Part shown: one piece after another, positions 50,148-58,623 of the stretch
Numbering within the stretch: position 1 is the first letter of the stretch
Layout: each line of letters starts with the position of its first letter
Source of the DNA: Nocardioides zeae
GTDB taxonomy: Bacteria; Actinomycetota; Actinomycetes; Propionibacteriales; Nocardioidaceae
NCBI RefSeq assembly: GCF_010686755.1
Contig: NZ_JAAGXA010000004.1
Location: 234,427-298,426, forward strand
Length of the DNA stretch: 64,000 bases
Direction: 5' to 3'
The notes under the pieces: model-generated
What the model was told of the DNA's origin: nothing
Seen by the model: the letters and a program-made list of their open reading frames with translations, nothing else
Databases searched by the model: none
Program-made: the position numbers and the translations under genes

Positions 50148-52169
50148 TCAGGCGTGCTTCCGGGGCCACCAGAACCGCTCGCCCAGCAGGCGCACGATCG
50201 CCGGTACGACGACGGTCCGGACCAGCAGCGTGTCGAGCAGCACGCCGATGCAGATCACGACGCCCAGCTGGGCCAGCACCACGAGGGGCAGCACGCCGAG
50301 CACGGCGAAGACCGCCGCCAGCAGGATGCCGGCGCTGGTGATGACGCCACCGGTCGCGCCCAGCGCCCGCAGCACGCCCTCGCGGGTGCCGTGCGCCCGC
50401 GCCTCCTCGCGGGTGCGGGTGACGAGGAAGATGTTGTAGTCGATGCCCAGCGCCACGAGGAACAGGAACGCGAAGAGCGGCACGTTCCCGGCCAGGTTCT
50501 CGAAGCCGAGCAGCCCGGTGAAGATCCACCACGAGGCACCGAGCGCGGCGGCGAAGGTCGCGACCACGGTGCCGACGAGGATGACCGGCGCCAGGATCGA
50601 GCGCAGCAGCAGGCCCAGCACGCCGAGCACCAGCAGCAGGATGAGCGGCAGGATGACGAGCCGGTCGCGGGCGTTGCCGTCGGCCTCGTCGAGCGAGTCG
50701 GCCGAGGCACCACCGACGTGGGTGTCGGAGAAGTCCGCCAGCGCGGAGCGCAGGTCCTCCACCGTCGTCTCGGCGGCGTCGCTGCCCGGCGTGCTCGCCA
50801 GGGTCACGTCGAGCTGCGTCACGCCCGCGCCCTCGTTGGTCACGCGCACCGCGTCGACGCCGTCGACGCCCTCGACCGCGGCGCTCACCTCGTCGGCGTC
50901 GGCGCGGGTGACGACCTGGGTGGGCTCCGCCGTGCCGGCCGGGAACGACTCCGCGATCCGCTCACTGGCGGTGATCGCCTCGGGCGTGTCGAGGAACTGC
51001 TCGGAGGTGCCCAGACCGGTCGAGATCTGGGTCGTGCCCGCGGCCAGGGCGACGAGCAGCACGGCCGAGCCGGCGACGTACGCCGCGGGACGGCGCGCCA
51101 CCACGTCGCCGATGCGCCGCCAGGTGGAGCGGCTCTCCGCGAGCACCACGTCCCCGTGCTTCGGGGCGGTCGGCCAGAAAATCCAGCGGCCGAAGCAGAC
51201 GAGCGCGGCGGGGAGCACCAGCAGCACGAAGAGGGCGGCGACGGTGATGCCGACGGCGCAGGCGATGCCGAGGCCGCGGGTGGTGGGGGTCAGGGACAGC
51301 ACGAGGGTGAGCACGCCCACGACGACGGTGGAGGCGCTGGTGAGCACGGCCTCGGCGGTGTGGCGCAGCGCGACGTCCATGGCGGCGAAGCGGTCCTCGC
51401 GGGAGCGGAGCTCGTCGCGGTAGCGACTGATGAGCAGCAACGCGTAGTTGCTGCCCGCGCCGAACACGAGGACCGACAGGATGCCGACCGTCGACTCGTC
51501 CCAGGCGACGTCGAGCAGCGCGAGCACGTGGGTGGCGAGCACGGCGGCGAGGCGGTCGGCGGCGCCGACGACCAGCAGCGGGACGACCCAGAGGATCGGG
51601 CTGCGGTAGGTGACGACGAGCAGCACCGCGACGACCAGCGCGGTGATCGCCAGCAGGCGCAGGTCGGCGCCCTCGAAGACGGCCGCCAGGTCGGCCTGGA
51701 TGCCGGCCGGCCCGGTGACCTGGGCGGTCAGTCCGTCGGGCACGTCGGCGTCGAGCCGGTCCCGCAGGTCGGTGACGGCGTCGGAGACCTCCGTGGCCGT
51801 GGACGCCTCGAGCGGCACGACGGCGATCGCCGCGGTGCCGTCCTCCGCGGGCTGGAGCGTCGGCGCACCCCCGGTGAGCTCGGCGACGAGGCCCTCGAGC
51901 TCGGGGATGCGGTCGCCCAGCTGCCCGTCGTCGTCGGCGGTGAACAGCACGACCGCGACGGTGCCGTCCTGCTCGGGCAGGTCCTCGGCGAGCTCGAGCG
52001 CGGCGGTGCTGTCGGCCCCGGCGGGCACGTTGTCGAGCGGCGTGCGGTCGCGCTCGCCCTCGCCGAGACCGATGAGCGCGCCCGCCAGCAGGAGCGGGAG
52101 GAGGGCGACGAGCCAGGAGGTGCGTCGCGCGACGACGACACCTCGCACGCGGCTCAGGACAAGGGACAC
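50148..52169 (-). CDS. MMPL family RND-type transporter
   Basis: 673 aa with 12 membrane helices and two external domains. Key membrane motif GAGSNYALLLISRYRDEL replaces the first Asp-Tyr with Asn-Tyr, while the second, LGIDYNIFLVTRTREEA, keeps Asp-Tyr. Short MMPL proteins of this type are often linked to MarR or TetR regulators and export of drugs or lipids. GTG at 52169 with GAGGAG 6 bases upstream. Divergent from a MarR gene with a shared control region of 60 bases. Confidence 0.92.
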   Translation of the reverse strand: MSLVLSRVRGVVVARRTSWLVALLPLLLAGALIGLGEGERDRTPLDNVPAGADSTAALELAEDLPEQDGTVAVVLFTADDDGQLGDRIPELEGLVAELTGGAPTLQPAEDGTAAIAVVPLEASTATEVSDAVTDLRDRLDADVPDGLTAQVTGPAGIQADLAAVFEGADLRLLAITALVVAVLLVVTYRSPILWVVPLLVVGAADRLAAVLATHVLALLDVAWDESTVGILSVLVFGAGSNYALLLISRYRDELRSREDRFAAMDVALRHTAEAVLTSASTVVVGVLTLVLSLTPTTRGLGIACAVGITVAALFVLLVLPAALVCFGRWIFWPTAPKHGDVVLAESRSTWRRIGDVVARRPAAYVAGSAVLLVALAAGTTQISTGLGTSEQFLDTPEAITASERIAESFPAGTAEPTQVVTRADADEVSAAVEGVDGVDAVRVTNEGAGVTQLDVTLASTPGSDAAETTVEDLRSALADFSDTHVGGASADSLDEADGNARDRLVILPLILLLVLGVLGLLLRSILAPVILVGTVVATFAAALGASWWIFTGLLGFENLAGNVPLFAFLFLVALGIDYNIFLVTRTREEARAHGTREGVLRALGATGGVITSAGILLAAVFAVLGVLPLVVLAQLGVVICIGVLLDTLLVRTVVVPAIVRLLGERFWWPRKHA

Positions 52170-52200
52170 GGCAGACTCCTCGGGGGAACGGGTCGATATG

Positions 52201-52229
52201 CTTCACGAAGTTAACCACTAAGGCGGTGA
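52201..52229. promoter_or_regulatory. Divergent MMPL/marR control region
   Basis: AT-richer 29-base patch with CTTCACGAAG (52201-52210), GTTAAC (52210-52215) and outer TTCAC/GTGAA half-sites. A probable MarR operator between the two divergent genes. Confidence 0.4.
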
Positions 52230-52709
52230 ATGACAATGGCCGGGGAGCTCAGGCCGGGATGGCACACGTCCGAGACGCTCGAGGCGCTGCGCGTGCTGCT
52301 CGACCGCGGCACCGCCGTGCACCGCGTCGTGGCGCGGGGCGCCGGCCTCGGGGACCACGAGATGGCCGTGCTCCAGCACCTCGTCCCCGGACCCGTCGGC
52401 CCCGCGGAGATCGCCCGGCGGCTCGAGGTCACCTCGGCCGCGGCGACGGGGATCGTGGACCGGCTCGTGGCGCGGGGGTACGCCGAGCGCCGGCCCCACG
52501 CCGTCGACCGACGCCGCACGGAGGTGCACCTGACCGAGACGGGTCGCGCCGAGGTGCGCGGACACCTCATGCCGATGTTCCGGGCCGTCGTCGCGCTCGA
52601 CGACCAGTTCGACGAGGCCGAGCGGGCCGTCGTCGCGCGGTACCTGCGGGGTGCCATCGCGGCGTTGGACGAGGTCGCGGGGCGGGGCACCGACCCGCGG
52701 GGCACCTGA
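52230..52709 (+). CDS. MarR family transcriptional regulator
   Basis: 159 aa winged-helix protein: ETLEALRVLLDRGTAVHRVVARGAGLGDHEMAVLQHLVPGPVGPAEIARRLEVTSAAATGIVDRLVARGYAERRPHAVDRRRTEVHLTETGRAEV with the MarR wing DRRR. Likely represses the divergent MMPL exporter and itself. The start could be ATG 52230 or 52236. Effector unknown. Confidence 0.92.
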   Translation: MTMAGELRPGWHTSETLEALRVLLDRGTAVHRVVARGAGLGDHEMAVLQHLVPGPVGPAEIARRLEVTSAAATGIVDRLVARGYAERRPHAVDRRRTEVHLTETGRAEVRGHLMPMFRAVVALDDQFDEAERAVVARYLRGAIAALDEVAGRGTDPRGT

Positions 52710-52739
52710 CCCGCGGCGTACCCGTTGCGGCGTCCCAGG

Positions 52740-52758
52740 TTAGGTTAGGGCAACCTAA
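52740..52758. promoter_or_regulatory. Iron box (IdeR/DmdR-type operator)
   Basis: TTAGGTTAGGGCAACCTAA closely matches the 19-bp DtxR/IdeR consensus TTAGGTTAGGCTAACCTAA and lies 24 bases upstream of the siderophore-binding lipoprotein start. Confidence 0.9.
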
Positions 52759-52781
52759 GTCCCGACCTGAGGAGCCGCTCC

Positions 52782-53777
52782 ATGTCGCCGTCCCGCACCG
52801 TCCGTCCTCTCGCCGTGGGGCTCGTGCTCCTGCCGCTGCTCGCCGCGTGCGGCGCATCGGACGACACGACCACGTCGGAGGGGACCGCGCTGGCGGAGGC
52901 GGGGGCGTTCCCCGTCGCGGTCACGCACGAGTTCGGCACCACGACCATCGACGAGGAGCCGCAGCGCATCGTCACGCTCGGTGTGACGGACGCCGACGTC
53001 GTGCTCGCCCTCGGCAAGGTGCCGGTCGGCAACACCGGCTACGCCTTCTTCGACGACGGCCTCGGTCCGTGGACCGACGACCTCGTCGAGGGCCACGACC
53101 TGACGTTCCTCGAGTCCGACTCCGCGCCCAGCCTCGAGCAGGTCGCCGGTCTCGACCCCGACCTCATCATCGGGGTGTCGGCCGGGTTCGACGAGGCCAC
53201 CTACGACGCGCTCGCGGAGATCGCGCCGGTGGTGGGCCGACCGGCCGGGGTGCCGGCGTACACCGCCTCCCGCGAGGACGCCGTCGAGCTCATCGCCTCG
53301 GCGCTCGGGCAGCCGAGCGCGGGGGAGCGCCTCGTCGAGGAGACCGACGCCGCCCTCGCGTCGGCCCGCGCCGACCACCCGGAGCTGGCGGGGAGCACGG
53401 GGGCGGCGGTGCTGCCGTACGACGGCAAGTACGGCGCGTTCCTGCCCGGCGACGCCCGCGGGCAGTTCCTCGCCGACCTGGGCGTGACCCTCCCGGAGGC
53501 GGTCAGCGAGCGGGACACCGGCGACAGCTTCTTCGTCGAGCTGTCGCGCGAGAACGTCGGCGCCCTCGACGGCGACGTGCTGCTCGTGCTCAGCGACGAC
53601 GAGGACATCGACCTCGCGGCGGAGAACCCGCTGTTCGCCGGTCTCGGCGTCGTGCAGGACGACGGGGTCGTGGTCGCCACCACCGAGGAGCGCGGCGCGA
53701 TCACCTACAACTCGCCGCTGTCGGTGCCGTACGCGGTCGAGAACCTCGTGCCGCGCCTCGCGGCGGCGGTGTCCTGA
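52782..53777 (+). CDS. Iron-siderophore ABC transporter substrate-binding lipoprotein
   Basis: 331 aa. Lipoprotein signal peptide with lipobox LLAAC (Cys23). FecB/FhuD-type type III binding protein: PQRIVTLGVTDADVVLALGKVPVG, LDPDLIIGVSAGF, LSDDEDIDLAAENPLFAGL. It would capture ferric siderophores at the outer face of the membrane. An iron box upstream implies derepression under iron limitation. No permease or ATPase gene follows; instead an AbiE island begins 11 bases after the stop, which may have separated it from partners. Confidence 0.93.
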   Translation: MSPSRTVRPLAVGLVLLPLLAACGASDDTTTSEGTALAEAGAFPVAVTHEFGTTTIDEEPQRIVTLGVTDADVVLALGKVPVGNTGYAFFDDGLGPWTDDLVEGHDLTFLESDSAPSLEQVAGLDPDLIIGVSAGFDEATYDALAEIAPVVGRPAGVPAYTASREDAVELIASALGQPSAGERLVEETDAALASARADHPELAGSTGAAVLPYDGKYGAFLPGDARGQFLADLGVTLPEAVSERDTGDSFFVELSRENVGALDGDVLLVLSDDEDIDLAAENPLFAGLGVVQDDGVVVATTEERGAITYNSPLSVPYAVENLVPRLAAAVS

Positions 53778-53787
53778 GGGGGGCGAT

Positions 53788-54624
53788 CTACATGATGGTC
53801 AGCGAGACGCCGAGGCCAGCCTCGAAGGCGTTGAGGATCTCGAGGCGGGTGGTGTGGTCGTCAGGCCAAGGCGCTGGACCGGCGATCTTCATCTCGGGAA
53901 CCAGGGCGTATGGATGCTCGCCTGGCCACCGCTCCCGAAGCTCGGTCACCCGCTGCGGCCCGATGAGGCTCGCGATGTCGGCTCCGAGGAGGCGAGAGGC
54001 GCCAAGACGCGGGTCGTAGCCCGACAGTGCGAGCAGGGTCGTGTCGTCGTACAGATGATCTTCGACAGTTGGCGACTCGATGTACCAGTGGATCGCGATG
54101 GCGATGTCCGAGGCGTCCTTGTAGGCACCGTACGCGCTCCGGTCCAGCCAGGCGGCTAGCTTGAGCGCGCAGTATCCGGGGATCGACGGAATTCGGACGC
54201 TACCGGCGCCCGGAAGGTGGAGAGCGTGCGACGCCGCGAACACCTCGCGGAATCCCCAGACGCTCATGTCCTCGCCTCGCGTGGGCGGCGTCACGGTCCC
54301 GGTGGGCCGCTCGACTGCTCCGAAAGGCATGATGTCGGTGGGAATTCCTACAACGTCAAAGCAGATGCCGGTGCCGCCCAGTCGCGACATCGAGGCAGTG
54401 AGCTCGTCGTAAACCTTCCAGTCGTCGACGGTGATGGCGCAGTCCACGTCGGTGGTCGTGCGAAGCGCGAAGTCGTGTCCGAGGGCCGCCTGAATGATGT
54501 CGCGGCACTGCGCGCCGACGATCATCAGCCGTTCTGCGTGAAGCCCGTCGTTGCCGACGAGCGCAGAGCACACGCGATCGACCAGTGCAAGTTCTTCGGC
54601 CGGGACCTTAGAAAAGTCGAGCAT
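53788..54624 (-). CDS. AbiEii-like nucleotidyltransferase toxin
   Basis: 278 aa. The nucleotidyltransferase core lies in RLMIVGAQCRDIIQAALGHDF (about 32-52) and TTTDVDCAITVDDW (about 56-69), where DxD would bind metal, followed by a helical domain (YCALKLAAWLDRSAYGAYKDASDIAIAI). AbiEii-type toxins modify tRNA or other targets to block growth on phage infection. Start overlaps the antitoxin gene by 17 bases. Base composition is visibly lower in GC than neighbours, consistent with recent transfer. Confidence 0.78.
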   Translation of the reverse strand: MLDFSKVPAEELALVDRVCSALVGNDGLHAERLMIVGAQCRDIIQAALGHDFALRTTTDVDCAITVDDWKVYDELTASMSRLGGTGICFDVVGIPTDIMPFGAVERPTGTVTPPTRGEDMSVWGFREVFAASHALHLPGAGSVRIPSIPGYCALKLAAWLDRSAYGAYKDASDIAIAIHWYIESPTVEDHLYDDTTLLALSGYDPRLGASRLLGADIASLIGPQRVTELRERWPGEHPYALVPEMKIAGPAPWPDDHTTRLEILNAFEAGLGVSLTIM

Positions 54625-55690
54625 GGCGCGCCTTCCACTCAGCGGCGACCTCCCTCAGGCGGGCGTCGTTCTCCGCCAAGAGGTCCGCATACACGATGGG
54701 CCATGGCGCCGTGCTCCAACGTTCGTTCACCGACGGACCTGGCACGGTCCAGAACTGGCGGCGGATCCGGATGTTGGCCTCGCGGGGATCGCGCACCGGG
54801 CGCCACCTGTTCTTCGCGGCTGTGGCGGGATCCCACTCGGGGGTGTAGTAGGTGTGGCTCTGTCGCTTCCGAAGGCTGAGGTCGGGGACGGCCTCGCCAC
54901 TGACGACGATGGGCTGGTCGCTGGGCCAGGTGATGTCGTCGAGAGAAAGCTCGACTCGCCGCAGCTTGTCGCTTACGTATGACGCAATGGCCAGCTTCGA
55001 CCCCAACCCGTTCGGGTAAGCAGCACTCCATAGATCGAGGAGTTCGGTGACGCGATCCGGTCGGAGGCGACGCCCGATGAGGTAACCGTTCGCGTCGAGC
55101 GCCTTGACCGTCTCGTGAGCCAGTCCGATGGATACGCCTGCCGCGTCCGCCAGCACCCTGGTCGGCTCGTGCATGAGGTCGGGCCAGGCCAGGGCGGTCG
55201 CGATGACCATCGAGCGGCTCGTGCTGAACATGTTGCGGACCGTCCGTTCGCCCACGCCTATCTCGTGGCGGAGATCATTGACGTTGTGTCGAGGGTGGTC
55301 GAAAACTGCGCCGCCCTCGCCGTCGGGCCGTCGTCCCCGTACCTCGATGAGGACGGCGTCGAATCGGATGCTCGCGTTTCCCAGTGTGTCTGCGTAGGCG
55401 ATTCCGAGGTCCCGAAATGCCCGCGCACTGCGCTCTTGGATGCGTGCGCCGACGACCAGGATCGGTCGCGAGCGGGCAGTCCGGTCCTCGAGTCCCATGG
55501 CGGCGACGGCGGTGAGGTTCATCGGCTGGGCGACTAGCATCTCGAACTGCTTGCTGGAGCCGCCGGCGATCAGCTCGATGGATGCGCCGGGTTGCCCGGT
55601 TCGACTCCTGGCGACGCGCGTCCGCAAGCCAAGCTGGTCGAGCTGATCCCGTACGCCGCCAACGACCGCAGCTGTCGTGGTGCCGTCCAT
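54608..55690 (-). CDS. AbiEi-like antitoxin/regulator
   Basis: 360 aa. A central winged-helix region (HEIGVGERTVRNMFSTSRSMVIATALAWPDLMHEPTRVLADAAGVSIGLAHETVKALDANGYLIG) matches type IV AbiEi-family antitoxins; the N-terminal part resembles a restriction-fold-like domain and the C-terminal part is unassigned. GGAGG 4 bases before ATG 55690 fixes the start. Upstream palindrome TTCACTTTAAGTGAA and repeats of GTTCACTTT fit negative autoregulation. Paired with the overlapping nucleotidyltransferase gene. Confidence 0.8.
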   Translation of the reverse strand: MDGTTTAAVVGGVRDQLDQLGLRTRVARSRTGQPGASIELIAGGSSKQFEMLVAQPMNLTAVAAMGLEDRTARSRPILVVGARIQERSARAFRDLGIAYADTLGNASIRFDAVLIEVRGRRPDGEGGAVFDHPRHNVNDLRHEIGVGERTVRNMFSTSRSMVIATALAWPDLMHEPTRVLADAAGVSIGLAHETVKALDANGYLIGRRLRPDRVTELLDLWSAAYPNGLGSKLAIASYVSDKLRRVELSLDDITWPSDQPIVVSGEAVPDLSLRKRQSHTYYTPEWDPATAAKNRWRPVRDPREANIRIRRQFWTVPGPSVNERWSTAPWPIVYADLLAENDARLREVAAEWKARHARLF

Positions 55691-55699
55691 GGCGCCTCC

Positions 55700-55732
55700 G
55701 TTCACTTTCCAGGGCTGTTCACTTTAAGTGAA
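55700..55732. promoter_or_regulatory. AbiE promoter operator
   Basis: TTCACTTTAAGTGAA (55718-55732) is a perfect 15-base palindrome; GTTCACTTT also occurs at 55700-55708 as a direct half-site. Immediately upstream of the antitoxin start. Confidence 0.65.
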
Positions 55733-55770
55733 AAGTTTCCAGAAACGAACATCTCCTGATGAGGAGTGGG

Positions 55771-56544
55771 TCAGGCCCGGCTCGCCGCCAACGCCGCGCC
55801 GACGATGCCCGCGGCGTTGCGGAGCCGGGCGGGCACGATCGGCGTGCGGATGTCGATCATCGACAGGAACTTGTCGGCCTTCTTGCTGACCCCGCCGCCG
55901 ACGACGAGCAGGTCGGGCGAGAACAGCCCCTCGAGCGCGCGGTAGAACACCGTCAGGCGCCGGGCCCACTCCTCCCACGAGAGGTCCTCGCGCTCGCGGG
56001 CGCTGTTGGCCGCCCACGACTCGGCGTGCACGGCGACGGGGTCGTGCTTGCCGCGCACCTCGTCGTCGAGCTCCAGCCACAGGTGGCCGAGCTCGGCGTT
56101 GGGCACGAGCGTGCCGTCGTGCACGAGCGCCCCGCCGATGCCCGTGCCGAGGGTGGTGACGACGACGAGGCCGGCGGTGCCGCGGGCCGCGCCGTACGTC
56201 GCCTCGGCGAGGCCCGCCGCGTCCGCGTCGTTGAGCACGTGGACCGGGCGCCCGAGCGCGCCGGAGACGAGCGCCGCCGCGTCGGTGCCGATCCAGCTCG
56301 CGTCGATGTTGGCCGCCGAGCCGATCACGCCGTGGCGCACGATGCCGGGCACGGTGAGCCCGACCGGGGAGTCGCCGGGGAAGGCCTCGGAGAGCTGCTC
56401 CAGCACGGCCGCGACGTTCTCGGGGGTGGACGCCTCGGGCGTGGGGATCCGCACGCGGTCGGCGGCGAACTCGCCGGTCGTGAGGTCCACGGGCGCGGCC
56501 TTGATCCCGCTGCCGCCGAAGTCGATGCCGAGGGGGAGCTGCAT
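55771..56544 (-). CDS. ppgK: Polyphosphate glucokinase
   Basis: 257 aa ROK family kinase: phosphate-binding [16 protein letters not shown] (6-21), glucose-binding [30 protein letters not shown] and ELGHLWLE. Actinobacterial PpgK phosphorylates glucose using polyphosphate or ATP, giving glucose 6-phosphate, the substrate of the zwf product earlier in this window. The gene is conserved core sequence next to the AbiE island and divergent from the exporter genes. Confidence 0.93.
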   Translation of the reverse strand: MQLPLGIDFGGSGIKAAPVDLTTGEFAADRVRIPTPEASTPENVAAVLEQLSEAFPGDSPVGLTVPGIVRHGVIGSAANIDASWIGTDAAALVSGALGRPVHVLNDADAAGLAEATYGAARGTAGLVVVTTLGTGIGGALVHDGTLVPNAELGHLWLELDDEVRGKHDPVAVHAESWAANSAREREDLSWEEWARRLTVFYRALEGLFSPDLLVVGGGVSKKADKFLSMIDIRTPIVPARLRNAAGIVGAALAASRA

Positions 56545-56683
56545 CCGTTCAGGCTAGTGGCGCGGCGCCGATGAGTCTGCGTCGCGGGCCGGGTCGGAGC
56601 GTGCGGCGACGACAAAGGGCTCGACCGGAGCCCCGTCGTACCGCTTCACTCTCCACAGCACCACCGACGAACAGGGAGACCGG

Positions 56684-57694
56684 ATGATCGAGGCACGGGG
56701 GCTCGTGCAGACCTTCCTCACGGGTCAGGGCCGCAAGAAGACCGAGGTGCACGCCGTCGCCGGCGTGGACCTCGACGTCGCCGAGGGCGAGGTCGTCGGC
56801 TTCCTCGGACCCAACGGCGCCGGCAAGACGACGACCCTCCGCATGCTGACGACGTTGTTGAAGCCGACGGCCGGTACGGCGCGGGTGGCGGGCTACGACG
56901 TGGCCACGCAGGCGGTGCAGGTACGCCGCGCGATCGGCTACGTCTCCCAGGTGGGCTCGACGTTCTCGGGCGCGTACGCCGGGGACGAGGTCGTCGACCA
57001 CGCGATGCTCTACGGGATGACGCGGCGGGCGGCGCACGCGAAGGGTCAGGAGCTGTTCGCGCAGCTCGACCTCGAGGGCCTGTGGCGGCGGATGCCGAAG
57101 AACATGTCGGGCGGGCAGAAGCGGCGCCTCGACATCGTGATGGGGCTCGTCCACGAGCCCGGCCTCGTCTTCCTCGACGAGCCCACGACCGGCCTCGACC
57201 CGCAGGCCCGCGCCAACCTGTGGGAGCACATCCGCGGGCTGCGCGACCGGCGCGGAGCGACGGTGTTCCTGACGACGCACTACCTCGACGAGGCCGACGC
57301 GCTCGCCGACCGCATCGTCATCATCGACAAGGGCCGCATCGTCGCCTCCGACACGGCCGACAACCTGAAGTCGCAGGTGGCCGGCGACCTCGTCGATCTC
57401 GAGGTGGCCACGCTCGACCAGGTGACCGTCGCGGCCGAGCGGCTCGGCGCCATCGGCGAGCAGCTCGAGGTGGTCGAGCGGCACGTCCGGGCGCGGGTGC
57501 CGCGGGCGGGGCGCGCCGTCCCCGGTCTGCTGCGCGACCTCGACGCCTCCGGCGTCGCGCTCGACTCGATCGAGGTGCTCCGCCCGACCCTCGACGACGT
57601 GTTCCTCACCCTCACCGGACGCTCCCTGCGCGACGCGGAGGGCGACGCGCCGGGCTCTCCCGATTCCTCCGAGCTGGAAGGGGCCGGCCGATGA
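56684..57694 (+). CDS. DrrA-type ABC exporter ATPase
   Basis: 336 aa. Walker A GFLGPNGAGKTTTLRML (about 40), signature MSGGQKRRLDI, Walker B LVFLDEPTTGLDPQ, then the C-terminal DrrA extension with ARVPRAGRAVPGLLRDLDASG. Family members export daunorubicin-like drugs and lipids. The stop overlaps the permease ATG by 4 bases. ATG at 56684 follows a GGGAG site. Confidence 0.94.
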   Translation: MIEARGLVQTFLTGQGRKKTEVHAVAGVDLDVAEGEVVGFLGPNGAGKTTTLRMLTTLLKPTAGTARVAGYDVATQAVQVRRAIGYVSQVGSTFSGAYAGDEVVDHAMLYGMTRRAAHAKGQELFAQLDLEGLWRRMPKNMSGGQKRRLDIVMGLVHEPGLVFLDEPTTGLDPQARANLWEHIRGLRDRRGATVFLTTHYLDEADALADRIVIIDKGRIVASDTADNLKSQVAGDLVDLEVATLDQVTVAAERLGAIGEQLEVVERHVRARVPRAGRAVPGLLRDLDASGVALDSIEVLRPTLDDVFLTLTGRSLRDAEGDAPGSPDSSELEGAGR

Positions 57695-58515
57695 CCGCCG
57701 CGCCGTCCGTGTCCGCCCCCACCGGCCGCACCCAGGTCGACGGCCTCGAGCCCAACGGGCTCGTGCGGGACGCCCTCATCGTCTACCGGCGCCAGATCCG
57801 GATGAACCTCCGCAACCCCGCGTGGGTGCTCATCGGGATCATGCAGCCGGTGCTCTACCTCGTGCTGTTCGGGCCGCTGCTCAAGCCGCTCGTCGGCTCG
57901 TTCGACCTGCCGACGGACAACCCGTACACCTTCCTCGTGCCCGGCCTGCTCGTGCAGCTCGGCATGTTCGGGGCGTTCTTCGCCGGCTTCGGCCTCATCG
58001 CCGAGTGGCGCGAGGGCGTCGTCGAGGCGGAGCGCGTCACGCCGGCCAGCCGGGCCGCGCTGCTCGTCGGGCGCCTGGCCCGCGACCTGTCGCTGCTGCT
58101 GGTGCAGGCGCTGATCCTCGTGGGGCTCGGCTACTGGATGGGCATGCGCGGCGACGCGCTCGGCATCGTCGCGGGCATCGTCATCACGCTGGCCGTCGGC
58201 GGCGCCTGCGCAGCGGCGTCCAACGCGCTCGCGCTGACGACGAAGAGCGAGGACGTGATGGCGCCGATCATCAACATGGTGATGATGCCGGTGCTGCTGC
58301 TCAGCGGGATCATGCTGCCGATGACCCTCGGGCCCGCCTGGCTCGAGTCGGTCAGCGACTTCATGCCGTTCCGGTGGGTCACGGACGCGGTGCGCTCGAC
58401 CTTCCTCGGCGACTTCGGGTCGAGCGGCGTCATGTGGGGCGTGACCTGGGCCGTCGCCCTGCTGGCGCTCGGCGTCTGGTGGGGGACCGCCGTGTTCCGG
58501 AAGGAGAACTCCTGA
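57691..58515 (+). CDS. DrrB-type ABC exporter permease
   Basis: 274 aa, six membrane helices of the ABC-2 fold, with RQIRMNLRNPAWVLIGIMQPVLYLVLFGPLL at the start and DFMPFRWVTDAVRSTFLGDF near the end, as in DrrB. Forms an exporter with the preceding ATPase. Substrate unknown. A large nested palindrome follows the stop. Confidence 0.93.
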   Translation: MTAAPSVSAPTGRTQVDGLEPNGLVRDALIVYRRQIRMNLRNPAWVLIGIMQPVLYLVLFGPLLKPLVGSFDLPTDNPYTFLVPGLLVQLGMFGAFFAGFGLIAEWREGVVEAERVTPASRAALLVGRLARDLSLLLVQALILVGLGYWMGMRGDALGIVAGIVITLAVGGACAAASNALALTTKSEDVMAPIINMVMMPVLLLSGIMLPMTLGPAWLESVSDFMPFRWVTDAVRSTFLGDFGSSGVMWGVTWAVALLALGVWWGTAVFRKENS

Positions 58516-58521
58516 GAGGCC

Positions 58522-58615
58522 GGCACTTTCCCCGGTCGACCGGGGAACACGCCACTTAGACCATCAACGTTGATGGTCTAGGTGACACGTTCCCCGGTCG
58601 ACCGGGGAAAGTGTC
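58522..58615. repeat. Nested triple palindrome
   Basis: Two copies of TTCCCCGGTCGACCGGGGAA (58528-58547 and 58590-58609) flank a perfect 24-base palindrome at 58557-58580 (centre CAACGTTG). The whole block is itself an inverted repeat. It lies between the convergent exporter and asparaginase genes. Confidence 0.85.
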
Positions 58616-58623
58616 ACCACGCC

